This document shows positions 36,662 to 44,945 of a DNA stretch of 64,000 nucleotides, piece by piece. Source of the DNA: Billgrantia bachuensis (GTDB taxonomy: Bacteria > Pseudomonadota > Gammaproteobacteria > Pseudomonadales > Halomonadaceae); contig NZ_JAAQTO010000002.1 of the NCBI RefSeq assembly GCF_011742165.1, positions 1 through 64,000 on the forward strand, written 5' to 3'. Below the pieces are notes generated by a model, which saw only the letters and a list, made by a program, of their open reading frames with translations, had not been told where the DNA came from and made no database searches. Numbering within the stretch: position 1 is the first letter of the stretch; every line of letters starts with the position of its first letter. Both the position numbers and the translations under genes were made by a program.

Positions 36662-37779
36662 CAACCCATCTCCATGAAAAACAGCGCGGCGAGCGCATCG
36701 AGCAGAATTACCATGAAGATCGATTGCACCACGCTGGAGGTGGTGTGCTCACCAACCGATTGGGCGCTGGCGCCGGCCTTGAAGCCTTCCAGGCAACCGA
36801 TCACGGCGATGACGAAGGCGAACAGTGGCGCCTTGCCGATGCCCACCAAAAAATGCTCCAGCGGAATGTCGCGCTGGAGAATGGTGAGGAACTGAGTGGA
36901 GGTGATGTCGAGGGCCATGGCACATACCACCGCCCCTCCCAGCATGCCGCTGAGCATGCCGATCAGGGCCAGGATCGGCAAGCTGATCATCATCGCCAGT
37001 ACCCTGGGTAGCACCAGCATTTCCATGGGGTCGAGCCCCTGGGCGCGCAGCGCATCGAGTTCCTCGTTGGCTTTCATCGAGCCGATCTGCGCGGTGAAGG
37101 CACTGGCGGTGCGGCCGGCCAGCAAGATTGCCGCCAGAAGTATGCCGAACTCGCGTAGGAAGGAGTAGGTCACCAGATTGACGGTGTAGATGGTTGCGCC
37201 GAAATCGCGCAGTACGGTGGCGCCGAGGAAGGCCACCACCGCGCCGACCAGAAAGGTGAGCAGGGCCACTATGGGAATGGCGTTGAGCCCGGTCTGCTGA
37301 ACGTGTGCCGACAGCGAGGTGATTCGCCAGCGCCAGGGAGTGAATAACGTTTTCAGCAACGTGCTCAGCGTCAGCCCGATGAAGGCAACGAGCCTGAGCT
37401 GCTGTCTTGCGAGCAGCTCGGCGACCTGACCAAGCCCCGCCAGTGCCGCGAGCGGGTTGCCGCGAGGCACTGGCGGTGCAAACAGAGGATTGCGATTGGC
37501 ATCGGCGACGGCCTTGAGCAAGGCCTGCCGTTCAGCGGGCAGGTTCGGCGCCCATTGGGCGATCTCGCGCACGCTGTCGGGACCCAGCAGGTCGACCAGC
37601 AGGGCAGCGCCGGAGGTGTCCAGCTCGCCGAGTCTCTGCAGGTCGATCGATTCAACCTCGTGGACCTTGGCCACGGCCTCCCGCAGCCTGGCATAGTGTG
37701 GCAGTGTCCAGTCGCCAACGGCGCTCAGACGATGGGCATCCTGCTCCAGCATGCCGGGACGCGAAGCAGTGTCGGGCAT
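36658..37779 (-). CDS. MlaE-like ABC transporter permease with N-terminal STAS domain
   Basis: A 373-aa fusion. Residues about 15-100 look like a STAS domain (VESIDLQRLGELDTSGAALLVDLL), and residues about 115-373 are an MlaE-type permease (GATVLRDFGATIYTVNLVTYSFLREFG, FTAQIGSMKANEELDALRAQGLDPME). In the E. coli Mla system the STAS protein MlaB is separate and binds the ATPase. Here the fused STAS domain presumably plays that part. The ATG at 37779 is chosen because the frame upstream lacks conserved sequence. It is the first gene of the four-gene lipid transport operon on the minus strand. Confidence 0.9.
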   Translation of the reverse strand: MPDTASRPGMLEQDAHRLSAVGDWTLPHYARLREAVAKVHEVESIDLQRLGELDTSGAALLVDLLGPDSVREIAQWAPNLPAERQALLKAVADANRNPLFAPPVPRGNPLAALAGLGQVAELLARQQLRLVAFIGLTLSTLLKTLFTPWRWRITSLSAHVQQTGLNAIPIVALLTFLVGAVVAFLGATVLRDFGATIYTVNLVTYSFLREFGILLAAILLAGRTASAFTAQIGSMKANEELDALRAQGLDPMEMLVLPRVLAMMISLPILALIGMLSGMLGGAVVCAMALDITSTQFLTILQRDIPLEHFLVGIGKAPLFAFVIAVIGCLEGFKAGASAQSVGEHTTSSVVQSIFMVILLDALAALFFMEMGW

Positions 37780-37883
37780 GGCGAGTCGTCCATCTCTTCG
37801 TGAAAATGGTGCCCTTGGGCATCTCACCATCACTATATCGTCATACGCCGTTAGGCGACAGCGATCGCTGGCCGCTACCGCTG

Positions 37884-38699
37884 CTACTGGCCATTGCCGT
37901 GCTGCAATTCGGCGAGGATGCGCCTTGCCACTTCCTTGAGCCGCGGCCCCAGGTTGTCGACCATGATCGAGTGGCCGAGCCGGTGCGCGGCACCACCGCA
38001 GTTGATGGCCATGACCTCGGCGCCATCCTCGAGAATGAGCGGGGTGGCAACGGCGCTGATCTGGGATTGCCAATCACCTTCGGAAAGGCAGAAGCCATAG
38101 CGGGCATAATCTTCCTGGCTGCGCCGTATGCCCTTCTCGAGTGCGGGCCAATCGTTCCCATGCGCCTTGGCGAGTTCTACCAGCACCGCCTCGCGGCGCG
38201 CCTCCGGAAGGCCGCATAGCCAGGCTCGGCCAATTGCCGTGGTCGCCATCGGTAGCCGCGAGCCCACGTCGAGGCGCACGATCAGCGGGCCGCTGCCATG
38301 ACAGCTCTCGATGTACAAGATGTCGTTCTTGTCTGCCGCCCCCAGGCTGACGTTGCAGTCCGTGGCCTCGGCAAACTGCTGCATGAAGGGGCGTGCGATT
38401 TCGCGAATGCCCTGGCTTGCCAGGAAGCGATAGCCCAGCGCCAGGATGCCCGGCCCCAGGCGGTACTTCTCCAGCCGGGTATTGTGACGCAGGTAGCCGA
38501 GCTGGGTCAGCGTGTAGGTCAAGCGTGACACCGTCGGCCGTGGAATGCCGGTGCGACTGGAGAGTTCCGCATTGCCCAGGTACTCCTCGCCGGTACCAAA
38601 AGCGCGCAGCAATTGCAGGCCTCGGGCCAGGGCAGTGACGAAGTTGCGATCCTTGGCCGGAGCCTCCTGGTCGTCTTCCAGCGGTGCGGGCTTGTTCAT
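37884..38699 (-). CDS. IclR-family transcriptional regulator
   Basis: A 271-aa regulator with an N-terminal winged helix (about 20-85, ARGLQLLRAFG and LSSRTGIPRPTVSRLTYTL) and a C-terminal IclR effector domain (AVATPLILEDGAEVMAINCGG). This is the PcaR/PobR-like layout often tied to aromatic or dicarboxylic acid catabolism. The ATG at 38699 has AGGGAA upstream. It sits downstream of the thiolase on the same strand with a 93-nt gap. It is the natural candidate to bind the repeated 19-bp motif at 41578, 41663 and 51084. Confidence 0.92.
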   Translation of the reverse strand: MNKPAPLEDDQEAPAKDRNFVTALARGLQLLRAFGTGEEYLGNAELSSRTGIPRPTVSRLTYTLTQLGYLRHNTRLEKYRLGPGILALGYRFLASQGIREIARPFMQQFAEATDCNVSLGAADKNDILYIESCHGSGPLIVRLDVGSRLPMATTAIGRAWLCGLPEARREAVLVELAKAHGNDWPALEKGIRRSQEDYARYGFCLSEGDWQSQISAVATPLILEDGAEVMAINCGGAAHRLGHSIMVDNLGPRLKEVARRILAELQHGNGQ

Positions 38700-38792
38700 G
38701 GAAATTCCCTGTGGCAAACGTTTGGCGAAGTATCGCATATCGCCCCGAATCGGGTCCGTTGGCGACAGCGCCGCGGGATAACGCACGGTCGG

Positions 38793-40001
38793 CTAGGCAT
38801 CCAGTCTCTCCAGGATACAGGCGATGCCCTGGCCGACACCGATGCACATGGTCACCAGGGCGTAGCGGCCTCCGCTCGCCTCCAGTTGACGCAGGGCGGT
38901 CAGGGCCAGGCGGGCGCCGGAGGCACCCAGCGGATGACCGATGGCGATGGCGCTGCCGTTGGCGTTGAGGCGCTCGTCCTCGGCGGCGATGCTCAACTGC
39001 TCGACGCAGCCCAGGACCTGCACGGCGAAGGCCTCGTTGATCTCGATGACGTCCATCTGCTCCAAGGCGAGTCCGGCTCGCTCCAGCGCCTTGCGACTGG
39101 CCGGGACGGGGCCCAGGCCCATCACCCGCGGCGGCACGCCGGCCACGGCGCTGGCGACGATACGCGCCCGCGGCGCGATACCGGCACGTTCACCGGCCGC
39201 CAGGCTGCCGACGATCAGCGCCGCAGCGCCGTCGTTGAGTCCCGAGGCGTTGCCGGCCGTGACCACGCCGCCCTCGAACAGCGGACCGAGCCGCGCCAGT
39301 TTGTCGACATCGGTGCCCGGGCGCGGATGCTCGTCGCGATCCACGCTCAGCGGCGGCTGCTTGCGGCCCTGAGGAACCTCGACGGTGAGCAGCTCGTTGT
39401 CATAGAACCCGCGGGCCTGGGCCGCGGCGTAGCGCGCTTGGGAGCGTGCGGCGAAGGCATCGCTGGCGTCGCGCCCGATGCCGAGCTCATGGGCCACGTT
39501 GTCGGCGGTCTCCGGCATGCTGTGGCTACCGTACTCGCGGACGATCCAGGGGTTGGGAAAGCGCGAGCCGATCACGGTGTCATACATCGGCTGGTTTCGG
39601 GCGAAGGGTGACTCGGCCTTGCCCAGCACATAGGGCGCGCGGGACATCGACTCGACTCCGCCGGCGAGGAACAGCTCACCCTCGCCGAGGCGCGTGGCGC
39701 GGGCGGCGTCGATTACCGCCGCCAGGCCGCTGCCGCACAGCCGGTTGACTGTCTGAGCCGCGATCTCCACCGGCAAGCCGGCCACCAGTCCGGCATGGCG
39801 AGCCACGTTGCGCGAGTCCTCGCCGGCCTGATTGGTGCAGCCGGCCAGCACTTCCTCGTAGGCCTCGGCAGCGAAGGCGTTGCGCTCAACGAGTGCCTTG
39901 AGCACGTGACCCAGCAGGTCGTCGGGACGGATCCCTGCCAGGCTGCCGCCATGCCGGCCGAAGGGGGTGCGCAGGCCATCGAAGATATAGGCGTCTTGCA
40001 T
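38793..40001 (-). CDS. acetyl-CoA acyltransferase, beta-ketoadipyl-CoA thiolase (PaaJ/PcaF) type
   Basis: A 402-aa thiolase. The nucleophile is Cys89 (NRLCGSGL), the histidine lies in AIGHPLGASGA, and the second cysteine is in TMCIGVGQG. The N-terminal stretch VLAGCTNQAGEDSRNVARHAG and the GVESMSRAPYVLGKA motif closely resemble E. coli PaaJ. This suggests cleavage of 3-oxoadipyl-CoA or a similar 3-oxoacyl-CoA, although chain-length specificity cannot be settled by eye. The ATG at 40001 follows AAGGAG. It is 20 nt downstream of the dehydrogenase gene and co-transcribed with it. Confidence 0.9.
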   Translation of the reverse strand: MQDAYIFDGLRTPFGRHGGSLAGIRPDDLLGHVLKALVERNAFAAEAYEEVLAGCTNQAGEDSRNVARHAGLVAGLPVEIAAQTVNRLCGSGLAAVIDAARATRLGEGELFLAGGVESMSRAPYVLGKAESPFARNQPMYDTVIGSRFPNPWIVREYGSHSMPETADNVAHELGIGRDASDAFAARSQARYAAAQARGFYDNELLTVEVPQGRKQPPLSVDRDEHPRPGTDVDKLARLGPLFEGGVVTAGNASGLNDGAAALIVGSLAAGERAGIAPRARIVASAVAGVPPRVMGLGPVPASRKALERAGLALEQMDVIEINEAFAVQVLGCVEQLSIAAEDERLNANGSAIAIGHPLGASGARLALTALRQLEASGGRYALVTMCIGVGQGIACILERLDA

Positions 40002-40021
40002 GAAGAGTCTCCTTGGATGCC

Positions 40022-41551
40022 TCAAGCCGACGTCAGCGGCAGGCCGAGACTGGCACGGCGGCGCAGCCAGGGGCTGGCGCGATAGCGCGGATCGCCGGTG
40101 GCAGCCAGCATGTTGTCGAGAACGGTGAGGATGCGGCGACTGCCATAGTGGTCGCCCATGGCTAGCGGCCCGTAGGGGTAGCCGAGCCCCAGTTCCACGG
40201 CGCGATCGATGGTCGTCGGCTCGGCCACGCCCTGCTGGGCGATCTCGCTGCCGACGTTGACGATGCAGGCCACCACGCGCTGCAGCACGAACCCGTTGCT
40301 GTCGTCCAAGGCACTGACCGGCGTGTCGTCGTGGCCAAGCAGAGCCATGGCGGCGTCGCGGTATTCCGTGTGGGTAGTCGGCGTGGTCATCAGCGAGCGG
40401 CGCTTGTCGAGACCGGCCAGCATGTCTACGGCCACGCAGCGCTCGGCCGGCAGGCCCAGGCGCAGGGCGCAGCCGGTGGCATCCTCGCCCAACGGGGCGA
40501 GCAGACACAGCGCATCCTGAGAGGGGGCCTCGCCGTTCTCCAGCGGCCAATCGGCAGCTTGCACCAGAGTGACCAGCGCCTGCCGAGCATCCGTCTCCTC
40601 GGCGCCGATCCATACCGGTCGCGGATCGGCCTCGGGCAGTGGCGGCTCCTCGGGCACCTGCGGCTTGCCGTCGACGTAGCGGTAGAAGCCTTCGCCGCTC
40701 TTGCGCCCGAGCAGGCCGGCGGTCAGCCGCTGGCGGGTCAGTGGCGAAGGGCGAAAACGCGGTTCTTCATAGTACTGGTGATAAATCGACTCCATCACCG
40801 CATGGGAGACGTCGAGCCCGGTGAGGTCGAGCAGGGCGAACGGCCCCATGCGAAAGCCGCCCTGATCGACCAGGATGCGGTCGATGGTGGCGGGGTTGGT
40901 GACCCTTTCGCCGAGGATGCGTAGCGCCTCGGTGCCGTAGGCGCGACCGGCGTGGTTGACCAGGAACCCCGGCGTATCGGTGGCACGGGCGGTGAAGTGG
41001 CCCATCGCATGGCCCAGCGCCTCGACGTTGTCGGCCACATCATCAGCGGTGCGCAGCCCCGGAATCACCTCGACGATCTTCATCAGCGGCACGGGATTGA
41101 AGAAGTGGAAGCCGATCACCCGTTCAGGGTGGCGGCAGGCCGAGGCGATGGCAGTCACCGAAAGCGAGGAGGTATTGGTGGCCAGTACCGCACGGTCGTC
41201 GAGTATCTCCTCGAGCTCGGTGAAGAGAGCCTGCTTGGCCTCGAGCTTCTCGACGATGGCCTCGACGACGATGTCGCACTCGGCAAGCTCAGCAAGACTG
41301 GTGGCTCCCTTCAGGCTGGACCGATAGAGCTCGGCATCGGCTTCGCTCAAGCGCTGCTTTTCTACGCCGCGTGACCACATGCCTCCGATGAATTCCTGGG
41401 CTTCGGCTACGGCCCCTTCGCGCAGGTCGTGGAGATAGACGGTCAAGCCGGCCTGGGCGGCGATCTGGGCGATACCCCGGCCCATGGCGCCAGTGCCGAC
41501 GATACCCAGCGTATGGAAGGGGGAGCGGGGCGGCGATATGCCATTCGACAT
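40022..41551 (-). CDS. 3-hydroxyacyl-CoA dehydrogenase, PaaH type
   Basis: A 509-aa dehydrogenase. The NAD-binding motif GIVGTGAMGRGIAQIAAQAG is at the N-terminus. The catalytic region has ATNTSSLSVT and RVIGFHFFNPVPLMKIVEVI. Two C-terminal helical domains follow, as in PaaH (475 aa) and unlike the shorter FadB2. It oxidises 3-hydroxyacyl-CoA to the 3-oxo form and feeds the thiolase immediately downstream. The ATG at 41551 is preceded by GAGAGGACG. The divergent promoter region to the acyl-CoA dehydrogenase carries two copies of the shared operator motif. Confidence 0.92.
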   Translation of the reverse strand: MSNGISPPRSPFHTLGIVGTGAMGRGIAQIAAQAGLTVYLHDLREGAVAEAQEFIGGMWSRGVEKQRLSEADAELYRSSLKGATSLAELAECDIVVEAIVEKLEAKQALFTELEEILDDRAVLATNTSSLSVTAIASACRHPERVIGFHFFNPVPLMKIVEVIPGLRTADDVADNVEALGHAMGHFTARATDTPGFLVNHAGRAYGTEALRILGERVTNPATIDRILVDQGGFRMGPFALLDLTGLDVSHAVMESIYHQYYEEPRFRPSPLTRQRLTAGLLGRKSGEGFYRYVDGKPQVPEEPPLPEADPRPVWIGAEETDARQALVTLVQAADWPLENGEAPSQDALCLLAPLGEDATGCALRLGLPAERCVAVDMLAGLDKRRSLMTTPTTHTEYRDAAMALLGHDDTPVSALDDSNGFVLQRVVACIVNVGSEIAQQGVAEPTTIDRAVELGLGYPYGPLAMGDHYGSRRILTVLDNMLAATGDPRYRASPWLRRRASLGLPLTSA

Positions 41552-41577
41552 GATGACGTCCTCTCTGGTCGTGTTTT

Positions 41578-41596
41578 TGTTTCGCATAGCAAAACA
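41578..41596. promoter_or_regulatory. 19-bp inverted repeat, operator site 1 (dehydrogenase/thiolase side)
   Basis: TGTTTCGC-ATA-GCAAAACA is an almost perfect palindrome (7 of 8 arm positions) 27 bp upstream of the 3-hydroxyacyl-CoA dehydrogenase start. The same motif recurs at 41663-41681 and 51084-51102, each matching 15 of 19 positions in the best orientation. Confidence 0.65.
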
Positions 41597-41662
41597 TGAT
41601 TTTGTTTTATTGACCGCCATCCTAGGCTATGCAACAGTGCCTGACAATAAAAAGCGATCTTT

Positions 41663-41681
41663 CGTTCTGCTATGCGAAATT
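41663..41681. promoter_or_regulatory. 19-bp inverted repeat, operator site 2 (acyl-CoA dehydrogenase side)
   Basis: CGTTCTGC-TAT-GCGAAATT matches the reverse complement of site 1 at 15 of 19 positions and lies 68 bp upstream of the acyl-CoA dehydrogenase ATG. A shorter match, GGCTATGC, occurs at 41626-41633 between sites 1 and 2. Confidence 0.6.
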
Positions 41682-41749
41682 TGGGCAGATGAAGCCCGAC
41701 ATTTCAAGGCCCCGGCCAGGATTCGCCTGCCACTTCGTGAGGACATGCC

Positions 41750-42901
41750 ATGATTCGCGATCCCGAACTGCTCGATCAGCTCATCGATACCATTTCCCGC
41801 TTCGTGCGCGAGCGCTTGATTCCCAATGAAGCGCGGCTGGCGGATGAGGACGCCGTACCGACCGAGCTGCTGGTGGAAATGAAGGAAATCGGCCTGTTCG
41901 GTTTGTCGATACCCGAGGAGTTCGGTGGTCTGGGCCTGACCATGGAGGAGGAGGCGCTGGTGGCGATGGAACTCGGCAAGACCTCGCCGGCCTTCCGCTC
42001 GGTCTTCGGCACCAACAATGGTATCGGCGCCCAGGGCATCCTGATCGACGGAACGCCGGAGCAGAAGGCCAGGTACGTGCCGCGCCTGGCCACCGGCGAG
42101 CTACTCAGCGCCTTTTGCCTCACCGAGCCCGATTCCGGCTCCGATGCCGCCAGTCTGCGTACCACTGCAGTACGCGACGGCGACCATTATGTGCTCAACG
42201 GCACCAAGCGCTTCATCACCAACGGCCCCGAAGCCGACGTCTTCACGGTGATGGCGCGAACCGACCCGAGCAACAAGGGCGCCGGTGGCATCACTGCCTT
42301 CATCGTCGAAGGCGATACCCCGGGGCTCAAGCGCGGGCCGGCCGACAAGAAGATGGGCCAGAAGGGCGCGCACACCTGTGACATCATCTTCGAGGACTGC
42401 CGGGTGCCGGCCGCAAACATTATCGGCGGACGCGAAGGGCAGGGCTTCAAGACCGCGATGAAGGTGCTCGACCGCGGCCGTCTGCATATCTCGGCGGTGT
42501 GCGTGGGCGTAGCCGAACGGCTGGTCGAGGAGTCGCTCAACTACGCCATCGAACGCAAGCAGTTCGGCGTGCCGCTGGCCGAGCATCAGCTGGTCCAGGC
42601 GATGCTCGCCGACAGCAAGACCGAGGCCTATGCCGGCCGTAGCATGGTGCTCGATGCCGCGCGGCGCAAGGACACCGGCGAGAACGTATCGACGCTGGCG
42701 TCCTGCTGCAAGCTGTTCTGCGCCGAGATGGTGGGGCGCGTCGCCGACCGTGCGGTGCAGGTGCATGGCGGCGCCGGCTATATTGCCGAATACGCGGTGG
42801 AACGCTTCTACCGTGACGTGCGCCTGTTCCGCATCTATGAAGGCACCACCCAGATCCAGCAACTGGTGATCGCCCGCAACATGGTGCGGGAGGTGAGCTG
42901 A
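41750..42901 (+). CDS. acyl-CoA dehydrogenase
   Basis: A 383-aa flavoprotein. Motifs include LTEPDSGSDAASL (FAD contact), the KRFITNGPEADVFTVMART region, FEDCRVPAANIIG, and the C-terminal YEGTTQIQ with the catalytic glutamate. It introduces the trans-2 double bond in the acyl-CoA made by the adjoining ligase and passes electrons to ETF. The ATG at 41750 has GTGAGGA upstream. It is the first gene of a tightly overlapping operon with ligase, thioesterase and membrane protein. The substrate is unknown. Confidence 0.92.
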   Translation: MIRDPELLDQLIDTISRFVRERLIPNEARLADEDAVPTELLVEMKEIGLFGLSIPEEFGGLGLTMEEEALVAMELGKTSPAFRSVFGTNNGIGAQGILIDGTPEQKARYVPRLATGELLSAFCLTEPDSGSDAASLRTTAVRDGDHYVLNGTKRFITNGPEADVFTVMARTDPSNKGAGGITAFIVEGDTPGLKRGPADKKMGQKGAHTCDIIFEDCRVPAANIIGGREGQGFKTAMKVLDRGRLHISAVCVGVAERLVEESLNYAIERKQFGVPLAEHQLVQAMLADSKTEAYAGRSMVLDAARRKDTGENVSTLASCCKLFCAEMVGRVADRAVQVHGGAGYIAEYAVERFYRDVRLFRIYEGTTQIQQLVIARNMVREVS

Positions 42902-44523
42902 TGGCTCTCGAAGGTGGGCTGACGGCTCTCTCGGCGCCACGTCGGGCGCCGGACGAGAAGATCTTCGGTCGCTTGGCGAGCAACCTGGTGGCCGAGCTGC
43001 CCGAGCGACTCAGCACCCGGGTGCTGGACAACGCCGAGCGCCTGGCCGGCCAGCCGGCGCTGGTCGACGGCGAGGTGCGCTGGAGCTATGCCGAACTGGG
43101 ACGCGAGATCCGTGCCGCCGCCGAGTGGCTCGACACGCTGGGCATCCGTCCCGGCGATCGCATCATGACGGTGAGCGAAAACGGCCGGGCCCAGGTCGTG
43201 CTGCTGCTGGCGGCCAGCGAGCGCAACGTGTGGGTAGCCATCGTCAATTCACGGCTCTCGGCCCAGGAAGTCGACGCCATCCGCAACAACTGCCAGCCGC
43301 GCCGGGTGTTCTATACCAGCGAGGCCTCGTCAGACGCCGAGTCCCATGGCGAGCGGCACGGCGCCGAGGCGTTCGAGCATCCGTCGCTGGGCCGGCTGCG
43401 GCTGGCGCCACTGGCTGATGTCGATCCCGAGCCGGTCGCGGCCAGCGGTGCCGACCAGGTCGCGGCGATGATCTATACCTCGGGCACCACCGGCACGCCC
43501 AAGGGCGTGATGCTGACCCATCGGGGCATCCTGTATATCGCCTCGCTCTCAGGCGGCATGCGGCATCTCGGCGAGGGCGAACGGGTCTATGCCGTGTTGC
43601 CGATGTCGCACGTGTTCGGCCTGTCGTCGGTGTGCCTAGGCTCGCTCTACAACGGCGCCTGCCTCTACACCGTGCCGCGCTTCGACGCCGCCGTCATGCT
43701 CGAGACGCTGGAGCGTGAGCGCATCACCGTGCTGCAGGGCGTGCCGGCGATGTTCGCGCGCACACTGGAATTCCTGCGTCGCGAGGAGCGATCGCTCGTC
43801 GCTCCCGCGCTGCGCTACATCTCGGCCGGCGGCTCACCACTCGACGGCGATCTCAAGCGCCGGGTCGAGGCGCTGTTCGGCCTCACCCTGCACAACGGCT
43901 ACGGTCTCACCGAGGCGAGCCCGACCATCAGCCAGACCCGCATCGACGATCGCTTCGACAGCAATACCGTGGGGCGCATACTGCCGCTGCTGGAGTATCG
44001 CCTCGAACCGCTGGGTGATGCCGGCGAGGACGAACCGGACCATGCAGGAGTCGGTGAGCTGTGGGTGCGTGGTCCCAACGTGATGAAAGGGTATTTTCGC
44101 CAGCCGGCGGCGACGCGCGCCTGCCTCACCGAAGAGGGGTGGCTGAACACCGGCGACATCGCCCGCTTCGATGAAAACGGGCAACTCTATATCGTCGGTC
44201 GCAGCAAGGAGCTGATCATCCGCTCCGGTTTCAATATCTATCCGCCCGACGTCGAGGCGGTGATCAACGAACACCCCGACGTCACCCTGTCGGCGGTAGT
44301 GGGGCGCCAGGTGGACGGCAACGAAGAGGTGGTCGCCTTCGTCCAGTGCGAGCCCGGCGCCCGCGTCGAGGTGAGTGAGCTAAAGGCTTTCATCGCCGAG
44401 CGCCTGGCCCCGTACAAGCGGCCCACGCAACTGGTGCTGATGGATGCGCTGCCGGCCACCGCCAGCGGCAAGATCCTCAAGGGTCGCCTGCGCGAACTAG
44501 CCAGCCGGGAGGGCACGGCATGA
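42901..44523 (+). CDS. AMP-dependent acyl-CoA ligase
   Basis: A 540-aa ANL-superfamily enzyme. The phosphate-binding loop YTSGTTGTPKG, the LHNGYGLTEASP motif, the LNTGDIARFDENGQLYIVGRSKELI hinge region and the C-terminal catalytic lysine in PATASGKILKGRL are all intact. It activates a carboxylic acid to its CoA ester at the expense of ATP. The start overlaps the dehydrogenase stop by one base (TGATG). It is probably the entry step for the acid imported by the TAXI-TRAP system at 47797-51053. Confidence 0.92.
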   Translation: MALEGGLTALSAPRRAPDEKIFGRLASNLVAELPERLSTRVLDNAERLAGQPALVDGEVRWSYAELGREIRAAAEWLDTLGIRPGDRIMTVSENGRAQVVLLLAASERNVWVAIVNSRLSAQEVDAIRNNCQPRRVFYTSEASSDAESHGERHGAEAFEHPSLGRLRLAPLADVDPEPVAASGADQVAAMIYTSGTTGTPKGVMLTHRGILYIASLSGGMRHLGEGERVYAVLPMSHVFGLSSVCLGSLYNGACLYTVPRFDAAVMLETLERERITVLQGVPAMFARTLEFLRREERSLVAPALRYISAGGSPLDGDLKRRVEALFGLTLHNGYGLTEASPTISQTRIDDRFDSNTVGRILPLLEYRLEPLGDAGEDEPDHAGVGELWVRGPNVMKGYFRQPAATRACLTEEGWLNTGDIARFDENGQLYIVGRSKELIIRSGFNIYPPDVEAVINEHPDVTLSAVVGRQVDGNEEVVAFVQCEPGARVEVSELKAFIAERLAPYKRPTQLVLMDALPATASGKILKGRLRELASREGTA

Positions 44524-44945
44524 GCGAGCTTTCTCACCCGCCGACGATGGGCTATTTCGAACTGCTCGGCATGCGCGTGGTGGAGTGGTCGGAGGGCATC
44601 GCCGTGGTCGAGCTGGTGGCGGACGAGCGCCATCTCAATCGCAGCGGTATCGTGCATGGCGGCGTGCTCGGCTCCATGCTCGACAGCGCGCTCAGTCTGG
44701 CCGGGCTTCATTGCGAGATACCTGGGCGAGTGCGTCGCGGCATGACGCTTTCGCTTGCGACCACCTTCGTCGGACCCGCCGGTCCCGGCGTGCTGCGGGC
44801 CACCGGCAGGGTGCGTGGCGGCGGACGCAAGGTCTACATGGCCAGCGGCGAAATCATCGATGCCCAGGGTCAGCTGCTGGCGATGGCCGAAGGTGCGTTT
44901 CGGCGCCGCAGCGGCAGCGAGTCACCCGAGGGCATTGCCGAGTGA
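44520..44945 (+). CDS. PaaI-type hotdog-fold acyl-CoA thioesterase
   Basis: A 141-aa hotdog protein with the PaaI-like motif LNRSGIVHGGVLGSMLDSALSLAG, in which HGG plus a downstream Asp form the active site. Such enzymes hydrolyse stalled or dead-end CoA esters and recycle CoA, as PaaI does in phenylacetate catabolism. It overlaps the ligase gene by four bases (ATGA) and the membrane protein gene by four (GTGA). Confidence 0.88.
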   Translation: MSELSHPPTMGYFELLGMRVVEWSEGIAVVELVADERHLNRSGIVHGGVLGSMLDSALSLAGLHCEIPGRVRRGMTLSLATTFVGPAGPGVLRATGRVRGGGRKVYMASGEIIDAQGQLLAMAEGAFRRRSGSESPEGIAE

